This document shows, piece by piece, positions 63,496-64,000 of a DNA stretch of 64,000 nt; the stretch's first letter is position 1, and each line of letters begins with the position of its first letter. Origin of the DNA: Deinococcus sp. Leaf326 (GTDB lineage: Bacteria > Deinococcota > Deinococci > Deinococcales > Deinococcaceae); assembly GCF_001424185.1 (NCBI RefSeq), contig NZ_LMOM01000032.1:62001-126000 (forward strand). The letters run 5' to 3'. A program made the translations under genes and the position numbers. A model generated the notes under the pieces. The model was not told the DNA's origin. It saw only the letters and a program-made list of their open reading frames with translations, and did no database searches.

Positions 63496-63684
63496 AACTA
63501 AGTAATCTTTTATGTGCATAAATTATTAAATTTATCACCCCTGCAAATCCAACTTTTCGTTTTCCAGCAGAACGCGTAGAGCGGGTCAGACGGAAATTGT
63601 CAATGCAACCAGAGGGGGTTACGGCTACAAAGCCATTTTCTTGCAGTCTAAGGACATGTGTCCTCGTCTCCCAGCAGAATAGAT

Positions 63685-64000
63685 TCAGGGACGTAGAAGT
63701 TTGGCGAGTTCGGTGAGGAGTTGTTCGGCTCGCTCTCGCTGGTGCAGGGGGAGAGCTGCAAGTCGCGCCGGCTTGAGTTCGGAGATGAGTTGACGGGTGC
63801 GGGCTGCAAAGGCGTCACTGCCCTGAAGTTCCCGGATCTGTCGGCTCACCTGCGCAGTCGAGAGTTCCTCGGCTAGCGCTTGGGCCAGCAGAGCGGTACG
63901 GCCCTCACCTTCAGGCAACCGGGTCAGCTCGGCAGCGGTCCGCCAGGGAAGTCGGCCTTCACGAACGGCCGCCAGCTCGTCCGGGGTCATCTTCAGAAAA
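63685..64000 (-). CDS. parB: ParB-like partition protein (3' part; continues beyond the window)
   Basis: The visible C-terminal part of about 105 residues reads TPDELAAVREGRLPWRTAAE, then LAEELSTAQVSRQIREL and a basic helical end (RQLISELKPARLAALPLHQR). This matches the region after the helix-turn-helix core of ParB/Spo0J proteins. The frame stays open to the window edge, so a Met at 63990 is internal. With repA and the iterons it marks the maintenance region of the replicon; a parA gene is expected outside the window. Confidence 0.75.
   Translation of the reverse strand, partial: FLKMTPDELAAVREGRLPWRTAAELTRLPEGEGRTALLAQALAEELSTAQVSRQIRELQGSDAFAARTRQLISELKPARLAALPLHQRERAEQLLTELAKLLRP

Larger units (their letters stand above)
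63240..63684. other. Intergenic region between oxidoreductase leader and parB-like gene
   Basis: No intact gene is seen. The region holds a 15-base inverted repeat pair (63293-63397), a cluster of short inverted repeats (63466-63495) and an AT-rich segment at about 63495-63540. No parS of the common chromosomal type was recognised. Confidence 0.5.

Noticed and set aside
63480..63499. Resemblance of TTATGACA...TGTAAC to the Deinococcus radiation response motif (RDRM)
   Set aside because: Only one half fits; the second half deviates and no DNA-repair gene follows.

Overview
The window is GC-rich, densely packed bacterial DNA that fits the genus Deinococcus. The signs are a non-flagellar chemosensory cluster with DUF4388 proteins, a HAIR-type (HspR) operator in front of ftsH, DUF11-type secreted proteins, a RepA initiator with iterons, and frequent GTG/TTG starts. 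The right end holds a replication origin (repA at 60032, an iteron array at 61484-61834, an AT-rich tract, and the 3' part of a parB-like gene). The piece is therefore probably part of a megaplasmid or secondary chromosome. Genus and replicon type are inferred, not proven.

Left part (1-9.1 kb, minus strand): one operon for a Pil-Chp/Tax-like chemosensory system, read as cheY-like regulator, CheW, two receptors in tandem, a hybrid CheA with two Hpt domains and a C-terminal receiver, and a receiver-DUF4388 protein. No cheR or cheB is present. From 9.4 to 17.1 kb lie a possible 38-residue membrane protein, a 1230-residue membrane-anchored pseudokinase with Ig-like repeats, a GalE-like epimerase and a secreted DUF11 protein. 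At 17.8-19.1 kb a second DUF4388 protein carries a degenerate receiver and a C-terminal roadblock domain.

From 19.3 to 23.1 kb is a decayed dihydroxyacetone-kinase operon (dhaK, dhaL, dhaM remnants). It is split by two intact opposite-strand genes, for a TctC-type binding protein and an exported prephenate dehydratase. An exported hypothetical and a DEAD-box RNA helicase follow.

From 25.9 to 33.5 kb a cobalamin riboswitch precedes btuF, cobO, cbiB, cobD, cobQ, cobU, cobT and cobS, mostly with overlapping starts and stops: corrinoid capture plus the late steps of B12 assembly. From 33.6 to 47.8 kb is a mixed stretch: manA, a possible hotdog protein, a MerR regulator with a quinone oxidoreductase divergent from an acyl-CoA dehydrogenase, ftsH, a small iron-permease-family protein, a YhgE/Pip membrane protein with a divergent TetR regulator and three matching operators, a PAS-AraC regulator and an EamA transporter.

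From 48.2 to 51.8 kb an S-box (SAM-I) riboswitch with a clear terminator controls metN-metI-metQ-metQ. From 52.0 to 59.8 kb come a TetR/MFS pair and a purine-catabolism operon (xdhA-xdhB-xdhC-guaD). The last part holds the origin, a Gfo/Idh/MocA oxidoreductase with a small coupled leader ORF, and the parB-like gene that runs off the window.
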